From Theileria orientalis strain Shintoku (lineage: Eukaryota; Apicomplexa; Aconoidasida; Piroplasmida; Theileriidae), in contig NC_025263.1 of assembly GCF_000740895.1 (NCBI RefSeq), positions 1,922,001 to 1,986,000 of the forward strand: a stretch of 64,000 nt of DNA, read 5' to 3'. Shown here piece by piece: positions 1-9,847 of this stretch; the first letter of the stretch is position 1; each line of letters opens with the position of its first letter. The position numbers were made by a program, and so were the translations under genes. The notes beneath the pieces were generated by a model. It was not told the DNA's origin. It saw nothing but the letters and a program-made list of their open reading frames with translations, and made no database searches.

Positions 1-107
1 AGCTACCTTTATAAAAATTATACATAGCTAGCCAATAACTATGTATATGACAAATATTAAAAAATAAAATAAAAAATATAAATAGAAAAAAGAAAATAGT
101 AAAAAAA

Positions 108-2924
108 ATGAATGTATTAAAGATAATAGTATTTATAATAATCACTTTGAAAGTGAACAGCTCATATAGAGCACTGTGTACACCAGGAAGTGATGATCAA
201 AAATCGAGTAGTGAACAGAAGAAAAGTGAAATAGAAGAAAAAAATAACAAAAGTAAAACAAACAGAAGTGATGAAGAAAAGAAGTTAACGGAATCACAAA
301 GTAGAGAAGAGGAATCTGAGGAAGATGGCAGAAGTAAAGGGGATAGCGCTAAGGAAGGGGATCAGAAAGGAAAAGGACAAGAGAAGAGAGAAGAAGACCA
401 GGAGGAGCAAAAAGGAAAGGAAGTAAGAAGGAGACAGTCGCTGTACGAGTGGATCGACGTGGATCTGAGGAGAATAAACAGCAGGGACTTTATGGTACTT
501 AAGCCAACGAGAGGGAGAGAGTACTACAAGCTACTGCCAATGGCATATAAAAAAGTAAGGTCAATAAGACTGGACGGTAAAGTAATCTGGGTAAAAAACA
601 GACACGTAAGATGCGGAAAGATCACAATATTCAACGAGGAAGGAAACAAAGCAGAACTGGTGATAAGCACGTACGACAAATACTACAGAGAAGATCGAGT
701 GGGAGTAGAGCTTAGCAGAATCAGAGAGGTTGAGGGAAGAATAAAATTCGAAGCTAAGTACATGGGATTCTTCGAAACAGTGGCCGAGGTTAACAGAGAA
801 GTAATAGAGGACTTTTACGTCAGAGTCAACTACAGGAAGGTGGAAGTGGACGTTGAGGACAACTTCGACAAACTCTACTTCGAACACAGAGCAGTAAGAG
901 CGGAGCTGAGTCCGGAGGCAGAGGGAAACGAAGCCACTACGACGAGTTGCGAGTACGAAGTGTTCGAGCCGAACGACGAGGAGGTGTTTGTCAAAGTCAA
1001 GCACGACTCGAGGCTAATATGGAAGTCGCTGGTGGTGGGAGGATACGAGTTTGGAACGAAAAGAGTGGAAAAATTCAAAATAACAAAAACAAAAATTAAC
1101 AAAGAAGTGAAGGAGAACAGTAGTGCAAGCAGTAGTGGAAATGGTAATGGTATTACAAATAGCAATGCAAGTGGTAATGGTATTACAAATAGCAATGCAA
1201 GTGGTAATGGTAATGGTAAAGAAAAGGAAGGCGTGGATGGTGACGAAGAGAGTGTAACCAGTGAAAGTGATGGACAGAAAGCACATGAAAAAGAAGAAGT
1301 GGAGAAGAAGGAGATTTACTTGATACGAATAACAATCAAAAACAATTATCATCACCATCTTGTGTATAACATCGATGAACAAAAATGGGAAATGATCTCG
1401 AAGGAGGAGTTTGAGAAGATGTATGTTGAACATAAATTAGAACATTCAGTAGAAATAATAGAAAATAAAATTAAAAGAAGAATGAATGGAAAAGAAGAAG
1501 AAGAAGAAGAAGAAGAAGAAGGAGAAGGAGAAGATGGAAATGAAATTGATGAAAGTGATGGAATAAAAAATAGAAGTAATGGAACTGCTACTGGAACTGG
1601 TAATGATAGAGGTAAAGAAATAAGTAATGATAAAGGTAGTGAAAGTGGAATAAAGGATAGAGGTAGTGAAAAAGAAAAAATAGAAGGATTGCAAGTAATA
1701 GATATATCAAGGAAAAATGAAATGCTGAGTTACGAAAAACATAATTTACTAAAGCATTATGTAGTAGTAATGAGTATAAAAGTAAAAGGAAAAGATACAG
1801 GTACAGGTGATGAAAAGGAAAAGGATAAAGCAAAAGCTAAGGATAAAAATAAAGGTAAAACTAAGGAAAAGGAAAAGATAATAGGTGAGATGGATGAAAA
1901 GGATTATTTAGATGAGGATAGAGACATAGAAGACTTGGATGAAGATACATCAATATTCCAAATTAATTATAAAAATCAGGTTATATGTCACGTTTTTGGA
2001 ACTAACTTTAGAATAGAAATGACAAAAACAAAAGATAAAAGTTATATAGAAATTGTGAACATAACAAAAGCAAAAAACATAGGAAACAGTAGCATTAAAA
2101 AAGTAAAAAAGAAAAAAGAAGAAAAAAATAAAAGTATAAAAGGTAAAATAGGTGTGTCAAGTACAGCAAATACAGTAAATAGTACAAATAGTCAAAATGG
2201 AACAAGTGGATGGAATTGGTCAAGTAGATTAGAAGAAGATGAGTCAGAAGAAGAAGAATTTGAATATGTAGGAGAATACGAAGACGTTATATTCGCAACA
2301 CAATACTACGAAAAAAAAGAAAAAAGTGATAATTGGGTAAAAATTAGTCCATTTCAACTAGATTACATGATCATTAGAAATATAGTAGAGTTGGAAGAAA
2401 GTGGAAGTTACGATTATAACTATAGCACAGCGGAAAATATGACAGAAATAGCAGACGTGCCAATAGAAATACAAATCAAGTTCAACGGAGATAAAATACC
2501 AGAAAATATAAAAATAAAAGAAATGGAAAGAGATAAAAATGGTGATGAAAAAGAAGGAAGATTAGTAGGAGAAGAAGGAGAAGGAGTAAGAGGAGGAAAG
2601 ATGAAAGTAAGTGGAGGAGTAGAAGGAAGTAAGTATGTAATAGAAAAAGGAGGAAAATATAGAGAAGATTATAGCAAAGGTAGAGAAGAAGGTAGCCAAG
2701 AAGGTGGAGAAGTCAGAGAAGAAGGTAGCCAAGAAGGTGGAGAAGAAGAAGGAAGAATAGGAAAATTTGGAAAAAATGGACAAGAAAGAGGAGTCAGAGG
2801 AGAAGGAAGAGTAACAGGAAGAGGAGGAAATGTATATGAATATGAAGAAGAAACAGACGGGTACATCAAGAGTGGAATGATGCTGTCACTGATACTTGGA
2901 CTGACAATGCAAATAGTACAGTGA
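108..2924 (+). CDS. Secreted FAINT-domain protein with low-complexity linkers and hydrophobic C-terminal tail
   Basis: Single-exon ORF of 938 residues. An N-terminal signal peptide (about residues 1-20, hydrophobic IIVFIIITL core) is followed by a Lys/Glu/Ser-rich spacer. FAINT-like segments lie near residues 115-190 (WIDVDLRRINS start, KVIWV core) and 240-340, and probably again after 560. Between them are Asn/Gly/Ser repeats, a poly-Glu run near 463-475 and a Gly/Glu repeat near 860-880. The last 17 residues (SGMMLSLILGLTMQIVQ) are hydrophobic with no charged residue after them, which is the form of a GPI-attachment signal. The coding strand is strikingly purine-rich, unlike most FAINT genes downstream. 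The function of FAINT proteins is unknown; many are secreted. Surface anchoring is an inference from the tail. The start is the first ATG giving the signal peptide. Confidence 0.85.
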   Translation: MNVLKIIVFIIITLKVNSSYRALCTPGSDDQKSSSEQKKSEIEEKNNKSKTNRSDEEKKLTESQSREEESEEDGRSKGDSAKEGDQKGKGQEKREEDQEEQKGKEVRRRQSLYEWIDVDLRRINSRDFMVLKPTRGREYYKLLPMAYKKVRSIRLDGKVIWVKNRHVRCGKITIFNEEGNKAELVISTYDKYYREDRVGVELSRIREVEGRIKFEAKYMGFFETVAEVNREVIEDFYVRVNYRKVEVDVEDNFDKLYFEHRAVRAELSPEAEGNEATTTSCEYEVFEPNDEEVFVKVKHDSRLIWKSLVVGGYEFGTKRVEKFKITKTKINKEVKENSSASSSGNGNGITNSNASGNGITNSNASGNGNGKEKEGVDGDEESVTSESDGQKAHEKEEVEKKEIYLIRITIKNNYHHHLVYNIDEQKWEMISKEEFEKMYVEHKLEHSVEIIENKIKRRMNGKEEEEEEEEEGEGEDGNEIDESDGIKNRSNGTATGTGNDRGKEISNDKGSESGIKDRGSEKEKIEGLQVIDISRKNEMLSYEKHNLLKHYVVVMSIKVKGKDTGTGDEKEKDKAKAKDKNKGKTKEKEKIIGEMDEKDYLDEDRDIEDLDEDTSIFQINYKNQVICHVFGTNFRIEMTKTKDKSYIEIVNITKAKNIGNSSIKKVKKKKEEKNKSIKGKIGVSSTANTVNSTNSQNGTSGWNWSSRLEEDESEEEEFEYVGEYEDVIFATQYYEKKEKSDNWVKISPFQLDYMIIRNIVELEESGSYDYNYSTAENMTEIADVPIEIQIKFNGDKIPENIKIKEMERDKNGDEKEGRLVGEEGEGVRGGKMKVSGGVEGSKYVIEKGGKYREDYSKGREEGSQEGGEVREEGSQEGGEEEGRIGKFGKNGQERGVRGEGRVTGRGGNVYEYEEETDGYIKSGMMLSLILGLTMQIVQ
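1143..1202 (+). repeat. 30-bp tandem repeat, two exact copies, inside CDS
   Basis: Two identical 30-bp units lie at 1143-1172 and 1173-1202, followed by a partial third. They encode a Gly-Asn-Gly-Ile-Thr-Asn-Ser-Asn-Ala-Ser unit in a linker of the first FAINT protein. Exact identity suggests recent slippage. Confidence 0.9.
1491..1531 (+). repeat. GAA trinucleotide run encoding poly-Glu
   Basis: An uninterrupted GAA run of about a dozen codons, continuing as GGA/GAA, encodes a poly-glutamate stretch in the first FAINT protein. Runs of this kind are prone to length variation. Confidence 0.85.
2682..2744 (+). repeat. 30-bp direct repeat encoding a Gly/Glu-rich unit
   Basis: Two 30-bp copies at 2682-2711 and 2715-2744 are separated by three bases. 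They encode REEGSQEGGE twice, just upstream of the C-terminal hydrophobic tail. Confidence 0.85.
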
Positions 2925-3370
2925 TGTCAGGGAAATCAAAGCATCTGTAATGTGAGTAGCAACAAGAAGTACACATTAGGTAGATACAGAGTATACACAT
3001 TAAATTAACACAGAGAATACAAATTAGGTAGATACAGAATATAGAAATTACGTTGACACAGAGTACATACATTAGGTAGCTAGAAGGTGTACACATTAGT
3101 TAATATAAGCGATATACTAAGTTAACACAGAGTATACACAATAGATGGTTAAAAAATAAGAAGTAAGCAGCTAAAAGGTGTACAGTAAGCAGCTATAACC
3201 AACAGATCGAGTAGCTACAAGGTAAGGAGTATGCTGAGAGGAAAAAATAAAAGGTACACATGCGATTGACTCAAATGGATCAGAATAGGAGAAAAAAAAG
3301 CAACGAGAAAAAAAAACAAAAAAATCAACATAAATATATAATTTGATAAAAAAAGGAAATATAATAAATA

Positions 3371-5573
3371 ATGAAGATATGTAAAAGAATAATACTGGTA
3401 ATATGGATAAATTTGATGCTGAGTTTGAAAGATATAGAAGGAAATGATGAAAGTAGACAGCCAAAAGAAAAACAAATAAAAAAAGAACAAAGTATTGAAA
3501 ATAAAAAATTGAAAGAGAAAAATGATAAATCGAAAGAAGGAAGAGAAGAAGAAAATGTAAAGTTTGACGTAAGTAAATTGAAAGGAGTGGAGCACTTTGA
3601 CAAGGTAAAAAAAGTAAAGTACATAAACTTTAACATAGAAGATATAGAATACGCAGACTATGTGATAAGAAGGTCGATCGAGGAACCAGTAAATTATAAG
3701 CTGACGCCAGGGAACGGAAAAGAGATAAAAAGCATATCATTGAAAGGATTAAACGCATGGAAGAAGGAAGAAAACACAAGCTGCAAAGAAGTTACAATAT
3801 ACACAGGAGACATGGTCATGGCAGTATTTAGGTTCCAGAAGAACGAAGAGGAGCAGTACAGAGTGGTGATAAAAACAGAAAGCGGCTACAAGCTACTGTC
3901 AATCTTCGAGTTCATGGTGTTAGCAAACAAAAAGAAAAAAGGAAAAACAGAAGAGATAAAGGACGCTAATGAGACTAAGAAGAAAGAGAAGAATACAGGA
4001 GTAAGTAGTGCACAAAAAAGTATCACACAAGGAAGTATTACACAAGGAACTAAGGGCAATGAGACGAAGAAGGATGAGGAATCAGCAGATATACAAGAGG
4101 AAGGAAGTAAAACTGGAGAAACCAAGGCTGATGAGAAGGACGAAGAAACAAGTGCCAGAGAAACAAGCACTAAGGATGACACGACCACAGTGGCAACAGG
4201 AACGCTGGACATAGCGAGCGCATTCGACAAAAAGTACTTCGACTTCAGGCTAGTCAAAGAGAGTAACCTGGAAGCGAACAGATATGAGCCGAGCGAGTCA
4301 GACATACACACAGTGAAGGAAGGAAAGACATTGGTGTACACAACAATGCCGACCGAGAGAGAAGATTCGAATGACAGTGAAGATGCAAGCAAGGTTAAAG
4401 CTGCAACAGCCACAGATACGGAACCAGGCAAGGCTAAAGATGGAACTAAGGCTACAGATATTAGTAAGGCAAAAGATGCAACAACGAATACAGATGCAAC
4501 AACGAATACAGATGCAACAACGAATACAGATGCAACAACTAGTGATGACAATAGAAAGGAAAAAGAGCCAGTAAAATGCGAAGATAAAATAATATCAGTA
4601 ACAGTGTACATAAAGGATCAGAAAGCAATGATGATGGAAATAGTGACAACACCAACAAAAAAACAAATTAATGATGGTAAATTAGTAGATAAAGGTGATG
4701 ATAAATTAGTATATGGAAATGACGGTAAAAAAACAGATGGTGAGGAGGGAGAAAAAGTAGATAAAGAGGAGGGAGAAAAAGTAAGGAGATACTACGGGAT
4801 AGATGGAGACAAGTGGGTTGAAAAGGAGGAAAAAGAAATAATAGAAATGATAAACACAGAGTTTAAAGAGTTAAATGGAAAAGTGTTACACAGAGTACTA
4901 GGAGAACAAGTTATAAAAAAAGAGGGAAAAGATGAAGAAAAAGAAAAAAAAGAAACCACAAAAATTAATCTGCAACAAAACGAATATAAAATACATTTCT
5001 CAATGGCACTAGAAGACTTTAAGTACGTAAGAACAAGACCAATTAAAAAAGTGGAATCGATCATGGATGGAAGAGAATTGGTGTACCAGGAACTGCTGGA
5101 AGATTGCGAAATCGGATGGGCAAAAGGACCAACAATAGAGCTTATGGAAATACACTCGAGAGACTCAAACGTGTATTTTGTGAATACAAACGTAGAAAAT
5201 GAAAGTAAAAACATAGTTATATATAAATTAAGTAAACAAGAGAGATAGAGGAGAAAACACTAGACTGAAATGAACCTGCTTGTTGTTTCAGGAAGGAATA
5301 ACACAGCCAGAAGTGGAAGCATAAAACACAGAAACTCATTGATTTTTAGACGCGAAGAAAAAGTGGCACGAAACGTCGCAAGTCAGATTCATACAAATAG
5401 TGGACAGGGCCATAGGAACAAAAAAAGGAAAGTATGTGACGATCACAGGGAAGCAGGAGAGAGAGCTGGTGGAAAAGATCCAGGAGCTGGAAAGCAAGAA
5501 GGACAAGTCGAGCTTTAGAGCCAGCAAAGGCATAGCGCCTGCAATCATCATTATAATAATAACTTTAATGTAA
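3371..5573 (+). CDS. Secreted FAINT-domain protein, two exons, hydrophobic tail on exon 2
   Basis: Exon 1 (3371-5231) begins with a signal peptide (MKICKRIILVIWINLMLSL). It carries FAINT-like segments near residues 75-180, 275-330 and 540-620. Reading straight through, the ORF stops at 5248 in the middle of a FAINT closing strand. A good donor (AA|GTAAAC at 5232) and a TTTTTAG acceptor (ending 5349) join in phase to exon 2 (5350-5573). Exon 2 completes the strand (YKLNAKKKW) and adds a charged stretch and a terminal tail ending APAIIIIIITLM, again like a GPI signal. The product would be 694 residues. Linkers include DATTNT repeats. The gene is purine-biased like its upstream neighbour, which it resembles in layout. 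The splice is inferred from sequence only. Confidence 0.75.
4475..4540 (+). repeat. 18-bp tandem repeat, about 3.6 copies, inside CDS
   Basis: Three exact 18-bp units at 4475, 4493 and 4511, plus a partial fourth, encode the six-residue unit DATTNT in a linker of the second FAINT protein. Confidence 0.9.
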
Positions 5574-5994
5574 AATAATACAACTACGTACATAGATTAA
5601 AAAGAGTAGAAAAGTATGAGATAAATATAAGCACAACTAGCAGAAAATAAAAAAGTAAGCTGTGGATTGATTAAAAAGGGATTCAGTAAGTAAATAAGTG
5701 AAGAATCTAGTAAAAATAGAGTGATTATAAATGGAAAAGGTGAAAGTAACGGTAAGTGTAGAATCAAGAGACAAAGAGAGGAGAAAAAAAATAATAAATA
5801 AAAAATATTAAAAAATATTAAAAAAAAAGTAATTTAGGTTATTGTTGTTAAATATGGGCTAGGAGTGAAACAACTACAATTTTAAGTTAGTACTGCCACA
5901 CATTTTAGCCAGTGGAGTTACGTTTATTTATAATATTCGCAAGGATTGTTAATGAGATTTCACAGAAATAAACTCCCGTAATGCTGATTTAAAA
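5574..5994. other. Spacer, no gene seen
   Basis: This AT-rich stretch lies between the second FAINT gene and the proteasome gene. It holds no convincing ORF or RNA gene and presumably contains the 3' end of one and the promoter of the other. Confidence 0.6.
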
Positions 5995-7748
5995 ATGTCA
6001 ATTGATACTCTGCCACCAAAGACCACAGGCTCCGATTTGTACACAAAACTCAAAGACCTAGAAAAACAGCTGGAATTGTGCGAAATTCAGGTAAGAATCT
6101 TTGCCAATACTGGAAGATATATCAACTACTACGGATTTGTCACCACTCCGTAATTAAAACAGTCGACTATCTTTAACGGTTATGCAGGAAAACTACATCA
6201 GGGAAGAACACAAAAACCTACAAATTGAACTCATTCGAGCCCGAAATGAAATCAAGAGGATTCAAAGCGTGCCGCTGGTAATTGGACAGTTTCTGGACAT
6301 AATTGACAAAAACTATGGGATCGTTTCCTCGACAGCAGGGTCGAACTACTACGTCCGAATCCTGTCCACCATCAACAGGTAAGTTTGGCGCACTTGGCTC
6401 GCACAAACAGTTTAGCTGACTAATAAAAACAACATCTTAGGGAGCTCCTGACGCCGAACACGTCCGTAGCCCTGCACAGGCACAGCCACAGCGTGGTGGA
6501 CGTGCTCCCGCCGGAGGCAGACTCGTCAATTCAAATGCTGCAAGTCTCGGAGAAGCCAGACGTGACCTACTCGGTATGCCTCGGCACAACAGCCAACCTG
6601 AGTTTAATTGGAGAACAATCACTAACACGCGTGTAGGACATCGGAGGGCTGGACTCGCAGAAACAGGAGATAAAAGAGGCAGTCGAGCTGCCGCTGACGT
6701 GCCCTCACCTGTATCGCCAAATCGGAATAGACCCGCCAGTGGGAGTTTTGCTATACGGGCCGCCAGGTAAGTTACACGCACTAGTATTGGAGCGTCCGAC
6801 CTTTTAAACCATGCAATAACGATAAAACAGGGACTGGGAAGACCATGCTCGCAAAGGCAGTTGCACACCACACTGAGGCAACATTTATTCGTTTCGTCGG
6901 CTCGGAGTTTGTGCAAAAGTACCTGGGAGAGGGGCCCAGGATGGTCAGGGACATTTTCAGGTACATATCAGCCCAGTTATTGCCTATTTGTCGCTAGTTG
7001 CCAGTTATCAAGCTATTGGCCAGTAGTCCCTAGTTATATAGAGTATATTGAGTTGTTACAAGCCGCAAGCAGCCATGAGCAGAAGTTAACGATCTTATGC
7101 AGACTCGCCCGCGAGAACGCACCGAGCATTCTTTTTATCGACGAAGTCGACGCGATTGCGACAAAGAGATTTGACGCACAGACGGGGGCTGACAGAGAAG
7201 TTCAGCGTATCCTCCTGGAATTACTGAATCAAATGGACGGATTCGATAAGAACGCATCAGTAAAAGTCATCATGGCAACAAATAGAGCGGATACGTTAGA
7301 TCCAGCACTGCTGAGACCAGGAAGACTGGATAGGAAGATAGAGTTCCCGCTCCCGGACAGGAGACAGAGGAGACTGATCTTCCAGACGATAACGAACAAG
7401 ATGAATTTGTCGAAAGATATAGATATAGAAACATGTGAGTTTCGCACACTGGCAATTGGATTGGCAATTGGCGCTTTAGTCAGCTATTTGACAACAATTA
7501 AATGATTTTCAGTTGTGGCGAGGCCAGAGAAGATATCAGCTGCAGACATTTCGGCGATCTGTTTGGAGGCCGGGCTCCAGGCAATTCGCAAGAATCGGTA
7601 TCACATAGAGCCACCTACCTAAATATAAGCACACATGGCCAGTAATTCATGGATTTACAGATACGTCGTCAACACCAGGGACTTTGAGCAGGGCTGGAAG
7701 AGAATCGTGAAGAGGCACGACAGAGACTACCAGTTCTACGGAATATAA
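5995..7748 (+). CDS. RPT3: 26S proteasome regulatory particle ATPase Rpt3 (PSMC4-type)
   Basis: Eight exons: 5995-6090, 6188-6378, 6441-6573, 6637-6766, 6831-6960, 7103-7434, 7513-7597 and 7661-7748. All phases close to give 394 residues, the usual length. The product is an AAA+ subunit of the hexameric base that unfolds ubiquitinated substrates for the 20S proteasome in cytosol and nucleus. Visible features are an N-terminal coiled coil, the stretch [12 protein letters not shown], Walker A GPPGTGKT (about residues 181-188), Walker [29 protein letters not shown], and the Arg finger region [16 protein letters not shown]. Rpt3 rather than another Rpt is indicated by [14 protein letters not shown]-like spacing before the AAA domain, and the ending DYQFYGI, which resembles the EHEFYK end of Rpt3 and lacks a clear HbYX motif. 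It sits head to tail with the L7-like gene. Confidence 0.93.
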
Positions 7749-7906
7749 TTTTTAAACATGGACTACACATTTACTTACAGTTTATACAGTGGAAGGACGA
7801 AAAGTGGCTCCCCTTAGCCCTCATATGTGTACCTCACATTTCTGTGCTGCCTAATTATTGTATGCTTATCGCTTCTTCTTCACTCCATTGATTTATTTAA
7901 AGTAAA

Positions 7907-9341
7907 ATGGAACCCTTAGACGGAGATATTAAAAAGGCCGAGACCATCTTGAGAGGGCATCGCATCGACATTAAGCGAAAGTCGCAGATCGCTAAGCAAA
8001 TTAGGCAACTGAAATCGGTACAAACATTAGTAACATCCAGTCATTTATATATGATTCTGAAATCGATATTTTAATTAATATCACTTGTAACGGCCCTAAT
8101 AAAAACTTGTAGAAGAAAAAGTCGCTTCGTGATAAAAACGCAATTGTATCGCTAAATACCATATTTAAAAAATCTAAAAAAATAGATTTGGACAACAAAA
8201 GGTATATTATTGATTATTATTACCCTTATGATGCACAATGATTGAATTTACTGTAATTTTGCGCACGTTACCGTTAGATTCCACGTACCGCCTTAAATAC
8301 CCATCATTTACTTAAATGGTTGTGTAGAAATGAGTCACTGAATAAGAAGATAAAAAATAAAGTAAACCTAAAGAAGAATAAAGATAAAAAACACAGCCTT
8401 TTGTTTGTTGTTAAAAACTACAACAAGGCAGAGTCCACGGTGTCAAATCAGCATTTAAAGGTACAGTTTAGCTAATTTTATACGTTATCAGTATAGAAAT
8501 TATATACACACACACATAAGAGCAATTAGTCGCGTACATCGAAAATATGTTCAGGAAATTGGACTTGCTAAAATAAACACAGGAAGACTGATGAGCAATT
8601 CAGCAGAGAATGAACTGCTCATTCAAAAGGTGCTACCCTTTGTATACTTCGGAGAAATCAGCCTTAAAAACCTAAGGGACCTGCTTCACAAGAGGTAACA
8701 GACAGTTATATATGGAAGTTCCATTGTTAAATAGATATACGTGTGTATATGGTCAAGTGGCACTTGGGCTGTCATGATTAAGAAATCACGAATGATTTTG
8801 GTGATTAAACTAGAGTGAAGCTATGAACAGCCCATTGCACTATTGACTTCTGAGGGCCCATAAGAGCGAGTTTGAGGCTCTAATGGCCAGATGCAGAATG
8901 CTTTCCTAGGTAAATTAACATACACCACACTCCCAACACGAGTAACTACAAATTGGAACCACTGGAGTCATCTGTGCAATTATTTATATTTTATAAAATC
9001 AGCATAAATACAAATGTGGCTCAGGGGCACAATATACGACAGCGGAAGGCTGAAGCTGATCAACAACAATCTGCTCGTCGAAGACAATTTCAAACATTAC
9101 AACATCTACAGCTTAGACGAGTTGATAGACAACATATACTACGGGCAGGGGAATCATGAGGATATTCTGCTGAAGTTAGGTCCGATCAACTTATCGAAGC
9201 TGGACCCGTACAAAAGGTACCACGCCTACCTGGGCATACCAGGTCCCATTTTAAGATCCACTAACCTTTGCTTATAGGCACTTCGACAACAGAAACAAGC
9301 ACGGGAAAGTCAACATCAACGAGATACTACTCGACCAGTAG
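7907..9341 (+). CDS. Nucleolar 60S ribosomal protein L7-like (uL30 family, RLP7-type)
   Basis: Six exons: 7907-8017, 8113-8201, 8328-8460, 8555-8694, 9025-9216 and 9278-9341. All phases close to 242 residues. The basic N-terminal third precedes a uL30 domain. Family marks are IGLAKINTGRLM, VLPFVYFGEISLKNLRDLL, RGTIYDSGRLKLINNNLLV and a His/Phe C-terminal segment, matching ribosomal protein L7 and its paralogue RLP7/RPL7L1 in order. The sequence is diverged from a canonical L7, so a biogenesis factor acting in pre-60S maturation in the nucleolus is more likely than the ribosomal protein itself. That choice is an inference. The 330-nt fourth intron is the longest of the gene; its phase fits. 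Confidence 0.8.
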
Positions 9342-9847
9342 GTGTTAAGCTAACAATAAACTGCAATGTGCCAGTACGTTGAACGACCTATGTCGAGGCA
9401 GTTGAAATAATTGATACACCTCCCATGGAAGGTACGAAGACAAATGTAAGTTAACAAAGGAATATAGTAAATTAATAGGTCGTATGATAATTGTATGTAT
9501 GACGAGGAGCATCGCTATAGTGTAAATTAGTTTACTGGAGAAATGCAACAGTTTTTCAACAAGTATTATTTTTGAAGGTAACAGTAGTATAATTATTGTA
9601 CTAAATATTCATATATTATTATGAGATAGATACACAGCTTCCCTTGCAAGCCCCAGTCCATAGCACAGATCTCAGAGCTGCTCTCCAGGCCTCTAACTTA
9701 AGGCAGTTAGGATGATAAATTTAAATTCCAGAATTGTAAATTAGCTCAAAATATACACGAAATAAAATACAAAGCTTTATATTTTTTAACTGCCGCTTTT
9801 GCTGAACACCTGAACAAATGCATAATTTATTGCCTATATAGCTTCTG
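9342..9847. other. Spacer, no gene seen
   Basis: An AT-rich stretch upstream of a FAINT gene. Short ORFs on both strands have no family features. It probably holds the 3' end of the L7-like gene and the promoter of the FAINT gene. Confidence 0.6.

Noticed and set aside
3886..4611. 241-codon reverse ORF, Ser/Val-rich and hydrophobic
   Set aside because: It is the antisense shadow of the purine-biased second FAINT gene.
5270..5518. 82-codon forward ORF after the second FAINT gene
   Set aside because: It is out of frame with the real second exon (5350-5573), whose frame continues the FAINT strand and encodes the hydrophobic tail.
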